From NCBI RefSeq assembly GCF_963855985.1, contig NC_087091.1, forward strand, positions 17,428,154-17,492,153: a stretch of DNA of 64,000 bases, read 5' to 3'. Each line of letters opens with the position of its first letter. The first letter of the stretch is position 1. This stretch comes from Ostrinia nubilalis (lineage: Eukaryota > Arthropoda > Insecta > Lepidoptera > Crambidae). A program made the position numbers and the translations under genes. Positions 6,993-17,349 of this stretch are shown here, piece after piece. The notes beneath the pieces are model-generated. The model saw nothing but the letters and a program-made list of their open reading frames with translations, made no database searches and was not told where the DNA came from.

Positions 6993-8032
6993 TGCCGTCT
7001 GCTCGGCTTCTGTAGTGTAATGGTACTGCCAAACCCTCCTGTTGGAAGCTTTATATATTTTATATCTTTTATGATACCAGCTTCATGCAATTCCTCTATT
7101 ATTGAATAAATTTCATTTTGTACTCCAGTGTTACCAGCTGCCCATGATCCAAATAGTAATTTTAACCTTTCCACTAATTCATTTGGATCATCCCAATAAA
7201 CTAAATCAGTATCCTTCTTAACTTCTTTCAAAATATCGACACCTTCACCTCGTGGGAGACTTTCTACACTACTTGTGTGACTTCTAGAGAACTTAAACAA
7301 AGGTTTGATCACGTTCATATATTTAAATCCCTTGTTACTGTTTATTGGCTTTGATGGATCACAGTTTCGTTTGTGTGCATTGGTATCTATAAGTACTAAT
7401 TTATAATTTTGTAAGTCCTCATTCGTAATAATTTTTAAATCTGGGATTTTTTTGTACAACAATTCTTTTAAGCCTGGAGTCTTTTTTAGGTTACGGTTTC
7501 CAATTTTCAAAATGCGGTCATCATCATGAACACGCGTATTACCGAGCATCAGCTTTCCCTTTACATTTCTAATACCATAAGGTACATCACTCATCACTTC
7601 AGATGACACCGACCATGATAAAGAATCGTTATTGGTACTCGGTGACGATTGAAGAGATTTAAATGAGTTTTCATGTACATCATAATCCACCGAAGGCGAT
7701 GTAGTAAGGGTTTTATTAGATGTTTTGCAAACATCTATATTATCTAAATCCTCTTCATCATCGTCGCTTTCTTCATAATCTTCAGCAGAAGTATTTGATG
7801 CTTCACTTTCACTGTATTTAGTTCTTTTAGCTTCTGAGTTTTGCTCCGATCCTTCATTTATAAGACGTTTTTCATCAGTTTGGTTTGTTAGTAGTTTCAG
7901 CGGGTCAATGATAGGTTTAAATATCGTGTCCAAAGCCATATCATTTGAATTTTTTACATCTTTAATCATTTCTACTTTTCTTTTTACAGCTGCAGCAGAT
8001 TTTACTATTTGTTCCTTTAAGTTTCGTTCCAT
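6989..8032 (-). CDS. Conserved Polinton-type protein of unknown function (347 residues)
   Basis: The start is taken as the ATG at 8032 (MERNLKEQIVKSAAAVKRK); the frame extends 11 codons further upstream only with a TTG. The N-terminal helix KRKVEMIKD...TIFKPIIDPLKLL is a pattern I associate with insect Polinton-type proteins. Residues about 60-140 are low-complexity, acidic and serine-rich (a DDDEEDLD run) and probably disordered. The C-terminal half is an ordered domain: VPYGIRNVKGKLMLGNTRV, TPGLKELLYKKIPD, DLQNYKLVLIDTNAHKRN, then YWDDPNELVERLKLLFGS and a last helix with GIIK. This domain recurs in such elements; its role, perhaps as a virion or scaffold protein, is not known to me. It lies between ATPase and fiber-like genes and joins the latter by ATGA. 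Confidence 0.75.
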   Translation of the reverse strand: MERNLKEQIVKSAAAVKRKVEMIKDVKNSNDMALDTIFKPIIDPLKLLTNQTDEKRLINEGSEQNSEAKRTKYSESEASNTSAEDYEESDDDEEDLDNIDVCKTSNKTLTTSPSVDYDVHENSFKSLQSSPSTNNDSLSWSVSSEVMSDVPYGIRNVKGKLMLGNTRVHDDDRILKIGNRNLKKTPGLKELLYKKIPDLKIITNEDLQNYKLVLIDTNAHKRNCDPSKPINSNKGFKYMNVIKPLFKFSRSHTSSVESLPRGEGVDILKEVKKDTDLVYWDDPNELVERLKLLFGSWAAGNTGVQNEIYSIIEELHEAGIIKDIKYIKLPTGGFGSTITLQKPSRRQ

Positions 8033-8110
8033 TATTGAGATTCCTGCTCTGTTTGACTTCTCCAATTAAACTGAATGTTTGATAACTTAACATCTATACT
8101 TATAAAAAGT

Positions 8111-8905
8111 TTAGTCCATTACTATGAATGTATCAAACTTCATTCGATAACAGCCTTTGTTTCGTTCACAATCTTTATTGATAACCACATAACTGTAAGG
8201 TTTACTCCATACAGTTGAGCACATTTCACGAAACTGTGACCATGACATGTCAGACCCAACATGTTCGTCGTAAACGTGTCTTAGATTTATATCATCTTGC
8301 TTAAACAATATGATAAGATTTGCATTATCTCTTACCAGTTGCTTAGGTATTTTAGTATAAGTTTGATTCATATAAAAACAATCAATGTTTTTATGCCGAC
8401 CCATGGCGAAATAATCGCGTATATTGTTTTGATTTTCACAAGCAACATCGTCAAATATGATAATCGACTCAGGCAATGCTTCGTGGGGACTTAAAATTTC
8501 ACTATTATGATTATACTTGTTATAAGATGTGCCTGCAACCTTGTCCAATACTTTTTCTAAAAATACGTACTTGGGTTGGTATAAAGACTTAGAATACACA
8601 TACAGGTTACGAAAACGTGGTCCATCCTTATGTAACAATAAACTAATAACTAAATTGGTCTTCCCACAGTTCGATGGACCGCACACGATACTACGTATAG
8701 TATTTGGCAATAATTTCCCGTGACGCTTAAGCTCGTTCGATGCTTCAGGACAGACGCATTCCAATTTAAGTGATTCTTTTTGTTTCAGAAATTTCATAAC
8801 AGAATTTTTAACTTGACTGTTGTGATCGGTGGGTTTCAAAGAACTGAGGACAATATACTCACGTCGATGGTTAAAAGATGTAGTTCGAAAAAGGTTCATA
8901 TTCAT
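8111..8905 (-). CDS. DNA packaging ATPase (A32/FtsK-HerA type)
   Basis: 264 residues from the ATG at 8905 (MNMNLFRTTSF). The frame continues upstream to a GTG at 9007, but that part is encoded by a palindrome and has no ATG, so I exclude it. The enzyme would pump viral DNA into preformed capsids. Walker A is CGPSNCGKT (about residues 75-83) and Walker B is IIIFDDV (about 148-154), followed by the MGRHKNIDCFYMNQTY sensor strand and the LIILFKQDD region typical of A32-like ATPases. It is the rightmost gene seen in the element and has an unbroken frame. A spacer of about 78 nt separates it from the next gene. Confidence 0.92.
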   Translation of the reverse strand: MNMNLFRTTSFNHRREYIVLSSLKPTDHNSQVKNSVMKFLKQKESLKLECVCPEASNELKRHGKLLPNTIRSIVCGPSNCGKTNLVISLLLHKDGPRFRNLYVYSKSLYQPKYVFLEKVLDKVAGTSYNKYNHNSEILSPHEALPESIIIFDDVACENQNNIRDYFAMGRHKNIDCFYMNQTYTKIPKQLVRDNANLIILFKQDDINLRHVYDEHVGSDMSWSQFREMCSTVWSKPYSYVVINKDCERNKGCYRMKFDTFIVMD

Positions 8906-8927
8906 CGTGCATGGTTTACTTACGATC

Positions 8928-9007
8928 GTGTTATTGGGCGATCTAACGCACAGAGTGAGGTCGCAAACTGCGACCGAACGAATGTGAGTTAGAACGCCCA
9001 ATAACAC
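8928..9007. repeat. 80-nt imperfect palindrome upstream of the ATPase gene
   Basis: Two arms of about 39 nt mirror each other: the outer 13 nt (GTGTTATTGGGCG) pair perfectly, TCTAAC and CACA match next, and GGTCGCA matches near the centre, with a variable stretch between. It starts 23 nt upstream of the ATPase ATG. It could be a cruciform or hairpin control element, the inner edge of the element's terminal repeat, or a small inserted MITE. No copy of it is seen elsewhere in the window. Confidence 0.85.
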
Positions 9008-11203
9008 ACTACTGATGTCACAGTCATTTTCATAATACTAAACACGTATTACCCGGTTAAGAATCTGCAACTTAATTTTCTGGTATAGGTAGGTATAGCG
9101 CTGATACATACAGGATTTCTACATATAATGTGGTCAAATTAAGACACCTTGTGGCGGTAACTATAAGTCGATAAGAGATTTGTAGGTTTGTAGGCTTTGG
9201 ACAAAAAAGAATGAAGCATTTTTCTTATCAGCCGGTTAGAACTCTATCAACTTACGTCAGATTTTTGCTCAAAGATGTGATATCAATTTGTTATTCTTAA
9301 CACTAGTTATTCTATTTTATAAATTGCAACACCGAGCACACCTACTTTCTTTTGCTACCTCTTTTTCAACTCCAACTCATTCCCAAAGTTTGAAGCACAG
9401 AAATCTTCAAGTTTCTAAAGAGTATTTTGCATATCATCCTCAACTCTTACGGAAGTCCCACACAGTGCCAACTCGAAAACTGCTAATAACTCACGAGCGA
9501 GCAACTCGAGCGGGAGTAAGACAGAAGTAATGTATTCAGCGAATATTGCTCGCGGCTCGCTTATTATTTTCAACTTACAGGACGGCTCTGTTTGGAGCTG
9601 TGTTTTGAACCAAATCAGGGTGAAAATCATAAAAATGTTTAGTTTTCTAATCCTCTTGTATCAAGTGGGTTGTGAGAGGCCATAATTTTATTGCCACACT
9701 TCATGGCACTGTTGTTATTTAATGTGATAAATGTATTCGGATTCCGTTTTCTGAGGAGATGTTTGATGTTGCCTTTTAATTGGAACTTTGGAAGTAATTA
9801 ATTATGAAAAGCTCTACAAAAGATTTCGTTGAAAACAATGACAAACTATTTCTACGTTTTGCTACATAGAGCGCCTCTGGATATGCAGCTGTCTTCAGTG
9901 TTTCTTTTTGCAATACCCAACCAACAAGCTGCAGTTCTATCTTTGACGCGTATGAATGAATAACTATCAATTTCAAACAACATCAATATAGGCAGGTAAA
10001 TGAGTGTTTTTGGTACAAATCTCAGTACAAAAAGGAGCGTCCCAGTTAATGCTGCAAGCGGCGGCATACATCCATATTAATTTAAACCATATTTCACCGA
10101 ATTTAATTCGTATGCTAATAAATGCGGGGCTCTGTCAACCGTTGTTATTTGAAATGAACTTTATTTGTTAGTTTCCGGGATGTTGTTGTCTATCGAAAAG
10201 TTATTTTGTATTTTGTGCAAGTTTAATTTAAGTAAATTGTTAAAATGGTGTTTTTTATTGTTGAAGACGGCAACAAGAATTTTATTTATTGTTAGACTTG
10301 ACTTACATACCTCTATCTTAAAATATGCTTAGTCTGCTTATTTTATGGAGAGTTACAAATCATTCATAATTAAAATTCATTTTGATTTTTCACAAGATTA
10401 ATGTACCTTTACCATAATTTTTGAACTTTTTGAAGAAAAGTCAAATTGAAATCGAGTTTCAGTAGAGTATCTATAAATTTGGTAGAGTAGTAGGTAAACA
10501 GTTGAAAAATACAACGTTTGACAAACCTTTCACATCAACGATGAAAACTACTTTATTTTTTAATATTTTTCGTAGAGTTCTGCATTTTTTAAATTATTAC
10601 ATTGATTGGAAACGAATCTATAACGATTGGCGCAGTATCGAAATACTTGTAGGATTGAAACTTGAATTATTTTCAAAACTACGTCTCCACTCCAAATCAT
10701 CATCATCTTTTATTAACAAAATAAAAGATGATTCTGCAAAATGTAAATAAGGCGAAATAACTCATATATTTTAGGGTTATTCTGCGCCTCTCGTCTGCCA
10801 TCTGCTAAATCGCAAAAACAGAGCCTGCGCAATAATTTCTCTTAAAATATGAGACACTACCGTTTCGTATATTTTAGGGTCATAATCACCGGACTGGGCG
10901 AAAATATGGTTCTTGGTATTGTTCTACGAAACGTATCTTAGGAATGAAAAGCCTTTATGTAGATATATTTTTATCATCAGCCTTTATTAGTTTACATTCT
11001 GCCACCATGCGTACGCCACCGATCTTATCTGTGCTGTCTACTTCCAAAGGCTCTCTGCAACCCATTTTTAAATGTACATAAATTACTAAGTAAAATTATT
11101 GAAAACAAGAAAATTCTGGTTTCAATAATACATGGTAAGAAAAAATAAAAGCACACTAATTTCGCTAATAGGCATTTAAAAAGATATTGTAGAGTTAGGT
11201 CGT
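9008..11203. other. Right flank of the adintovirus; no gene seen
   Basis: AT-rich DNA without a supported coding region. The true right end of the element should lie here or just inside 9 kb, but without its left terminus in the window I cannot identify the terminal inverted repeat or a target duplication. Short frames here have no recognisable content. Confidence 0.5.
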
Positions 11204-11282
11204 CATCGTCGTCGTTTCAGCCAAATGTCCACGGATTTCCATAACGACCGGTCCCATGCTGCCCGCGCCCAGGTACCTCGAT
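11204..11282 (-). mobile_element. RTE-type LINE 3'-end fragment
   Basis: TCGTCATCGTCGTCGTTTCA at the left is the reverse complement of a GAT-type tail. The following sequence is the reverse complement of the RTE 3' end with an internal deletion (the invariant GACCGGTC core and CCATGCTGCCCGC region remain). Confidence 0.7.
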
Positions 11283-12043
11283 TCAGGTACTATAATAGTA
11301 ATGATCTAATTAAAATTAAACATCCTAATAAATCACCAGAACCAAATCAACGCGCGCCGATAACGGCCTTCCTGCCACTGCGCAAGTTTAATCGCGATTA
11401 GCTTAAAAGCTCGCGAAAGCTTCGCCACTACACAAATCACGGAAACGGCCAATCTGATAAAAGTGCCAAAAACTTTCAACTTCGCAGCGGACTCGAATAA
11501 TAACCCGTTAATGACTTATGCCGATTTGGAGTTTTGCTGGAATCGATTTACGTTTTTGTTGGAATTGAAAGGGTTAATTACTTCAACGAATAAAGTATGT
11601 ACTTAACATCCGCGCATTATGTTGACACAGCAAGAATTAGAAGATTTTAATTTTAACGTTGTTTGTTAAGCTTAAATTAAAAAGATTTCTTTACACCATA
11701 TTAAATATTTTCAGTTTTTAACCCCTAATTGCTGTTGCTTTAGTCTCTAACGCATGATGTTTTCACCTATAATTAAGTTTGCATTTAACAAGTTAGTGTC
11801 ATTTTTTATAGTTACTTTTGTGAAGCCTCAATGTAACCTTGTTGGTGTTCAAATAAATAAATAAATAAGATAAATCATTTTTTTTATAATTGTAAAAAGC
11901 ACCGATCCTCTTTGTTAGTTTTAAGATTATCCTTTATCACGGATTGTGCAATAACAATAAAAACTTATATAGAATTTACCTACCGAGCAATATCTACCTA
12001 CCATTTTTTGTGATCTACCAAATTTTATGTGCCCTCATTATAA
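11283..12043. other. No feature recognised
   Basis: AT-rich sequence; a short AAAT tail near 11850-11870 may mark the end of an old retroelement. Nothing else can be supported. Confidence 0.4.
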
Positions 12044-12227
12044 TCCCTACTAATATCATAAACGTGAAAGTAACTCTGTCTATCTGTGTCGCTTTCACGC
12101 CTAAAATAACCGAATTTGATGAAAGGCATAGAGATAGTTTGAGTCCTGGGGAAAGGACTTAAGATAGTTTTTTTTATACCTGTTTTTGACAGACAATATT
12201 TAACGCGGGCGAAGCTGCGGCCTAACT
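12044..12227 (+). mobile_element. Non-autonomous Helitron, degenerate
   Basis: It starts TCCCTACTAATATCATAAA after an A and contains GAAAGTAACTCTGTCTATCTG and a GCGGGCGAAGCTGCGG near-end hairpin, as in the better copies at 34.9 and 43.5 kb. The terminal CTAG has decayed to CTAA. Confidence 0.7.
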
Positions 12228-13521
12228 AATCTGATATTTATCGTCAAGTGAAAAACACGAAGCGACTAGGATGTCTCGTCACAGGATGCACATCTTCAAT
12301 CATCACACTCGATAACTGCATCACCAAAATCACACAAGGACAATGTAAGGTACTCATAATACAAAGTATTCATTACGCAGTAGGTACCCGATTCACATGC
12401 CTTCAAAACTTGAGTTTTCTTATCGCCCAAGGACGTAAACACCCATATTTCTGCGCCCTATCTCCCACAATAAACCTAAACGCTCGTCCCACATATTTCG
12501 TTCGCGGTATCGTTTTGACAATGGCGTTGTCAATATTTTATCTCTATCGGAAGCGAGGCGAGTTTTATTTCTTGAATAAATTTACTCCAAACAATATTTC
12601 GCTCTTGTCTGAACACACGAATGTAAGAATTATTGCGGAAACGGTGGAGGTTTTTTGTTTGTTTCAGGAAGTAATTAAATTGGCTATTGCGTTTTTTATT
12701 CAGATTGCATTGGCGTTTGTTATTTCAAATTCCTATCGGAACATTTTGTAGTCCATAATTAGTTCAATCAGGTTGTTTTAATTTGAACTTTATGGAATGT
12801 TGAATGTTGCAAGATTATAATTTTCGTAAATGCTGAGACCTTGGCGAATCTCGAGTATTTTCAAGTCGAACATTGAGACTTCCATCAATATGCTATCATA
12901 TGATTAAGAAAAGTATTTTCATCCACAGGAACAAAATACCGCGATAGAACATCGCCAATTTGACGTATTAAGTTTATGGGTCTCACGTCTTTAACTTAAT
13001 AACGTTTTCGCGCCGATGACAGAGTGTCCCGAGTTCGGTTCCCGTTTTACGAGCTCGTTACAGAATCTTTGTCGATAAACAATCAAGGAGAGCACATTCT
13101 TGGTGATCTATAAATCAGCGATCAGACGCCATCAACCAATCGTTTGACACAACGTAATCATATTTTGGTTAAGGGGGAGCTCTAGGCATGACAGAAGTAG
13201 AAGTTGAAATTAAAAACGCTTAAATTAATTTCTTAAATGATGCGACAGTCAGTTGTTTCAAAAATGTAGGCCCATTCAAGGCGAAATCCAACAGATAATG
13301 AAATTGCAAGGCCCAAACCCTTTGAGTGTTGCTAGCACAACAGTTAAAATGCTTATAAGACACATAAAACAAATTGTACCCAATTAATCCTGTGCATTAT
13401 TGTTCAATTTGTGGTAATGATAACTGTCTTTATACAGTGGTACACTTGCACGTCAGACTATACATTTTTGTTTGAAATTAGCACCTATTACCATAACATA
13501 ATAGACCTTGAAGTTTAGCTT
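12228..13521. other. No supported gene
   Basis: A 167-codon open frame (12248-12751) lies here, but it has no recognisable domain, an odd residue mix and no codon bias, so I treat it as chance. The rest shows nothing I can name. Confidence 0.4.
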
Positions 13522-13697
13522 AGACTAGGCGCAGACTAAAGATTTTTAGTTGGCCGATAGTTGGGCCCGATTTTAATTTGTATGGAGAATCGGTCAAATC
13601 AAATCGGCGTAGTGTGCGCACTTGCATACAGCCCATACTGATCAACTGCCCGACTAAACAATCGGCCGTCGAAAAATCGATGGTCTGCGGCTAGGTT
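13522..13697. mobile_element. MITE with about 45-nt inverted repeats
   Basis: CTAGGCGCAGAC...GATTTTTAGTTGGCCGAT on the left mirrors ATCGGCCGTCGAAAAATC...GTCTGCGGCTAG on the right. Roughly 170 nt long, without coding capacity. Only one copy is seen in this window. Confidence 0.75.
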
Positions 13698-14105
13698 TAA
13701 TGAGAAGTTGAATTTTTATTCAACTTATTGAGTCACCTTCATTTTCAGTTCTGTGCAGCACACAATATTATTTTTATTTGAATTGAAGCACAAAAACATA
13801 AAAATAATTTGGTCATATTCTTCGAATATTCTTTGCCATACAGCTTCTCCTTAACAGTTTCCTATAATCTTGCGCCGCGGCGTCACTCCATGCATCAAGC
13901 TAATGCGATGTGCGATTTATGCGTCCAAATCGAACCTTAATGGCGACGCGGAATTTAATTTTATAGAGCCACCCAATTGGTGCACTTGCGTTGAGCCGAT
14001 TGAAGTTCGCTATTTATGGATAGTGCTGTTTGATTTGTAGAGTATTTTGAATTGTTTCATTTGCGTATAATGCATTAGTTAGTTTTATGCTCATAATGTA
14101 CTTAT

Positions 14106-14436
14106 ACTCTGTGGTCTAGTGGTAAGACCACCTGATTCGAACGCAGAGGTCCCGGGTTCGATTTCCAGTGGGGGCAGATTTTTCTGTTCGGTTTGATTGA
14201 TGATAGAGCTTGTTCTAAGTCCGCCTGGCTAGCTACCACCATCTTACCTAAGTCTGTCGCCATAACAACAATGTTAACAGCATTATTGTGTTCCGGCAGT
14301 TAGAGGTAAGATAGCCAGTTCCTCCGTGGTTGAGGATTCTGGGTGAAGGTCGCTTCCACCTTCGGCCTGATCGGCACTTACCATCAGGTGAGATACTGTA
14401 CAGGCCAATAGCTTCCTCGTAGTGGATAAAAAAAAG
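14106..14436 (+). mobile_element. tRNA-derived SINE, nearly full length
   Basis: The head has pol III promoter boxes: A box TGGTCTAGTGG at 14112 and B box GGTTCGATTTCC at 14155-14166. A tRNA-unrelated body follows (CCGCCTGGCTAGCTACCACC, TTCCTCCGTGGTTGAGGATT) and it ends in GGATAAAAAAAA. Body and tail recur at 22.1, 37.3, 55.6 and 61.6 kb. The CTTACCATCAGGTGA segment near the end matches the 3' end of the LINE fragment at 18.9 kb. Confidence 0.85.
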
Positions 14437-14453
14437 GTACCACCGGTGCCTTC

Positions 14454-14584
14454 CTTCGTTTCAGCCAAATGACACTGCTGGACAAAGGACTTCTCCAAGG
14501 GTTTCCATAACTACTGGTCCTGCGCTGCCCCCATCCAGGTACTTCCCGCGACCTTCGCGATCATGTCCTCCTAGTGGATGCCTT
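14454..14584 (-). mobile_element. RTE LINE 3'-end fragment
   Basis: CGTTTCAGCCAAATGACACT followed by CTGCTGGACAAAGGACTTC and CCGCGACCTTCGCG is the reverse complement of the RTE 3' end. It lies directly after the SINE tail. Confidence 0.8.
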
Positions 14585-14678
14585 AGTTAGACCAAATGTC
14601 CTTAAACTTTTTGGTCTCGTCAATCACTTGATAATGTTTCCGCTTCGGGTGCAGGCTGGATGGAATACTATACTCATA

Positions 14679-14883
14679 TACACTGAAAAAAAGGTTGCAT
14701 GCATACTCAAAAAAGTGACTTGCAAACTTGAGGTCTACTAAATACATACTAACTTTGGTTATGAGGAACAAAATTCTGTGTAAATTAAAGAAAGTTTTTT
14801 AGGTAGTGAGCTGACCTGGTTTGGTTATATGTAGGTTAACACTCAGTTGTAAGCAGTAACCAAACATACTTTTTTTCAGTGTA
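14679..14883. mobile_element. MITE of the CACTGAAAAA family
   Basis: The terminal repeats are ACACTGAAAAAAAGGTT and its mirror near 14867-14882. Related copies are at 40.1 and 56.2-56.6 kb, sharing GTGACTTGC-like and ACAAAATTCTGTGTAAATT blocks. Confidence 0.75.
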
Positions 14884-15408
14884 ATTTATCTTTTAATATT
14901 TATTAATTTAAATAATTTAACTAGACCCCATAACCTCGGCTACGTGGCAGTAAAGAATCGAGAACTTAACCAAAACAAACCTTTCAGAACCATAGTTTTG
15001 TCCACCTTCGTTTCATACAAAGGCTCCGATCATAAATATCAGTGCACAAACTAAACCACTTCCGGTACATCCGGCACACAATGGACCCAATATTAGGCCC
15101 TTCCGAGGACCTTTTGTTTGATGGCCCACAATTTGGTGCCATGACCCTTGGTGAAATAAGTGGTAGCAGGAAGTAGTGGTGATAAATAAGCTACCTGTGT
15201 TCTTCAAAGGGATGAACTTCCTCGTACTTTGTAACTGAGGGAAACTTTAATGACATTAAGAGTCAGAATCGCTTGAGATAAAATGAGTCCTACGAAAGCT
15301 TGAAAATATTGTTAATCACATAGTTTTTTGATCGTAGTTTTAACAGTATTTGAGCTAAAGTCTTGAAAATTGGAGAGCCTACTTATTAGATTCGACTGTA
15401 ATTTTTGA

Positions 15409-16803
15409 GGTATAATACATTCGTTCGTTCGTTCGTTCGTTTCAGCCGAAAGACGTCCACTGCTGGACAAAGGCCTCCCCCAAGGATTTCCACAAAGACC
15501 GGTCCTGCGCCGCTTGCATCCAGGTACTTCCCGCGACCTTGGGCACGGCATGGCACGGCAGGCATGGCACGGAAGTGTGGTGATACTTTTTTTCAAAAAA
15601 GGCGACAAAACCTTGTTGAAAAATTGTAGACCCATCTCACTTCTGAGCCATGTCTACAAGCTGTTTTCGAAAGTCATCACGAATCGTCTCGCACGCAGGC
15701 TCGACGACTTCCAGCCTCCCGAACAAGCCGGTTTCCGAAAAGGCTTTAGTACCATAGACCACATACATACGCTACGGCAGATTATACAGAAGACCGAGGA
15801 GTATAATCAGCCACTTTGTCTGGCGTTTGTGGACTATGAAAAAGCCTTCGACTCGATCGAGACCTGGGCAGTGCTACAATCTCTCCAACGGTGCCAAATT
15901 GACTATAGATACATCGAAGCGCTGAAGGGCTTGTACGAAAACGCCACAATGTCGGTCCGCCTCCAGGATCAGAACTCGAAACCTATCCAGTTGCAGCGAG
16001 GGGTGAGACAGGGAGATGTCATATCTCCGAAACTGTTCACCACCGCCCTGGAAGATGTTTTCAAGCTTCTGGAGTGGAGCGGATTCGGCATAAATATCAA
16101 CGGCGAGTATATCACCCACCTTCGTTTCGCGGACGATATCGTAGTCATGGCTGAGACCGTGGAGGACCTAAACACAATGCTCGATGGCCTCAGTAGAGCC
16201 TCTCAACAAGTGGGTCTTAAAATGAACATGGACAAGACAAAAATTATGTCAAATGCCCGTGTTGTACCCACTCCTCTGAAGGTTGGAGACACTACACTCG
16301 AACTTGTTGACAATTATGTATACCTGGGACAAACAGTCCAGTTAGGTAGGTCCAACTTCGAGAAAGAGGTTAATCGTCGAATCCAACTCGGCTGGGCAGC
16401 GTTCGGGAAGCTTCGCGAAATTCTCACGTCCGAAATACCGCAGTGTCTCAAGTCAAAAGTATTTGACCAGTGTGTGTTGCCAGTGATGGTGTATGGCTCT
16501 GAGACGTGGTCGCTTACTATGGGCCTCATAAGAAGGCTCAAGGTCACCCAAAGAGCGATGGAGCGTGCTATGCTCGGAGTTTCCCTGCGTGATCGAATCA
16601 GAAATGAGGAGATCCGTAGGAGAACCAGAGTGACTGACATAGCCCGCAGAATCGCTAAAATCAAGTGGCAGTGGGCGGGGCACATAGCTCGAAGAGCTGA
16701 TGGCCGCTGGGGCAGGAAAGTTCTTGAGTGGCGACCACGAGCTGGAAGACGTAGCGTGGGCAGGCCTCCCACTAGGTGGACCGACGATCTGGTATAATAC
16801 ATT
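15409..16803 (-). mobile_element. RTE-type LINE with twin-priming inversion and target-site duplication
   Basis: The repeat GGTATAATACATT occurs at both edges (15409-15421 and 16791-16803). Just inside the left copy is the element's GAAC-type tail and about 120 nt of 3' end in minus orientation, up to 15541. From about 15572 the reverse transcriptase body runs in plus orientation to CTGGT at 16793, which is the point in the element just before the 3' part that lies inverted on the left. A 30-nt GC-rich filler joins the parts. This is the outcome expected of twin priming in one insertion. The endonuclease region is absent (5' truncation). Confidence 0.88.
15572..16797 (+). pseudogene. RTE reverse transcriptase fragment
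   Basis: About 408 codons without a stop. Fingers/palm motifs are visible: LFFKKGDKTLLKNCRPISLL at the start, FVDYEKAFDSI (first catalytic aspartate), QLQRGVRQGDVISP, and LRFADDIVVM (catalytic FADD). The thumb follows, then a C-terminal W-x-GH-x-AR...RW...GRP..RW.DD region characteristic of RTE/BovB. It lacks the AP endonuclease and its natural C-terminal end, which lies inverted to the left. An ATG at 15514 would prefix it with antisense 3'UTR, so that start is an artefact of the inversion. The unbroken frame means the insertion is young. Confidence 0.9.
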
Positions 16804-17173
16804 ATCGTAACATAAATATTAACGAACATATACAGATGTGTCAGCTGGGGACACGTGCCCTCAGCTTACACACAAAAAACAACTCATAGTTATGAAGTTA
16901 TCTGTACGCAATAACCAAAACAAACAAGTGTTTTTGAACGTTTTTTTGCAACTACATTAATGATAATGCCATGGAAAAGTAATGGTCTTCCAAAGTGTTC
17001 TGTTACGAAATAGTAAGTACTCATGGTAAAACTAAAGGTAAAATCCCAAACATTACCTACTGATTACTAGTAAAACAATCTGCCCAATACCTAAGAAATC
17101 AAGACGTGTATTTTATCATAACAACTTACTAATAAGGTTTTTTTTCATAAATGATTCAAAACCTAGGGCCTTA

Positions 17174-17349
17174 GGAAAACGCAGCGTGGGACGTCCACCC
17201 ACAAGGTGGACCGACGATATAATAAAGTTAGCAGGAAAGCGCTGGACGCAGGCCGCTACCAACCGGGTAACATGGAAAGCATTGGGGGATGCCTATGTTC
17301 AGCAGTGGACGTCCTATGGCTGAGATGATGATGATGATGATGATGATGA
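17174..17349 (+). mobile_element. RTE LINE 3' end with GAT tail
   Basis: The conserved GGGACGTCCACCCACAAGG, GGTGGACCGACGAT and CAGCAGTGGACGTCCTATGG blocks end in about eight GAT units. It is a second RTE subfamily, different from the GAAC-tailed one. Confidence 0.85.

Noticed and set aside
8033..8065. Extra 11 codons before the 347-residue protein
   Set aside because: They begin with TTG; the ATG at 8032 is followed by a good conserved helix.
8906..9007. N-terminal extension of the packaging ATPase up to a GTG at 9007
   Set aside because: It has no ATG, is encoded by a palindrome, and the normal family start fits the ATG at 8905.
9008..9120. Right terminal repeat of the adintovirus
   Set aside because: Without the left end in the window no inverted partner or target duplication can be matched.
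12248..12751. 167-codon open frame
   Set aside because: No domain, no codon bias, isolated in AT-rich DNA; likely chance.
14106..14180. tRNA gene
   Set aside because: Pol III boxes are present but no proper cloverleaf or acceptor stem; it is a SINE head. The same applies to 62930-63005.
15514..15571. ATG-started N-terminus of the RTE reverse transcriptase
   Set aside because: It reads antisense 3'UTR plus filler created by the inversion, so it is not a natural start.
16314..16829. 171-codon minus-strand frame
   Set aside because: Antisense shadow of the reverse transcriptase.
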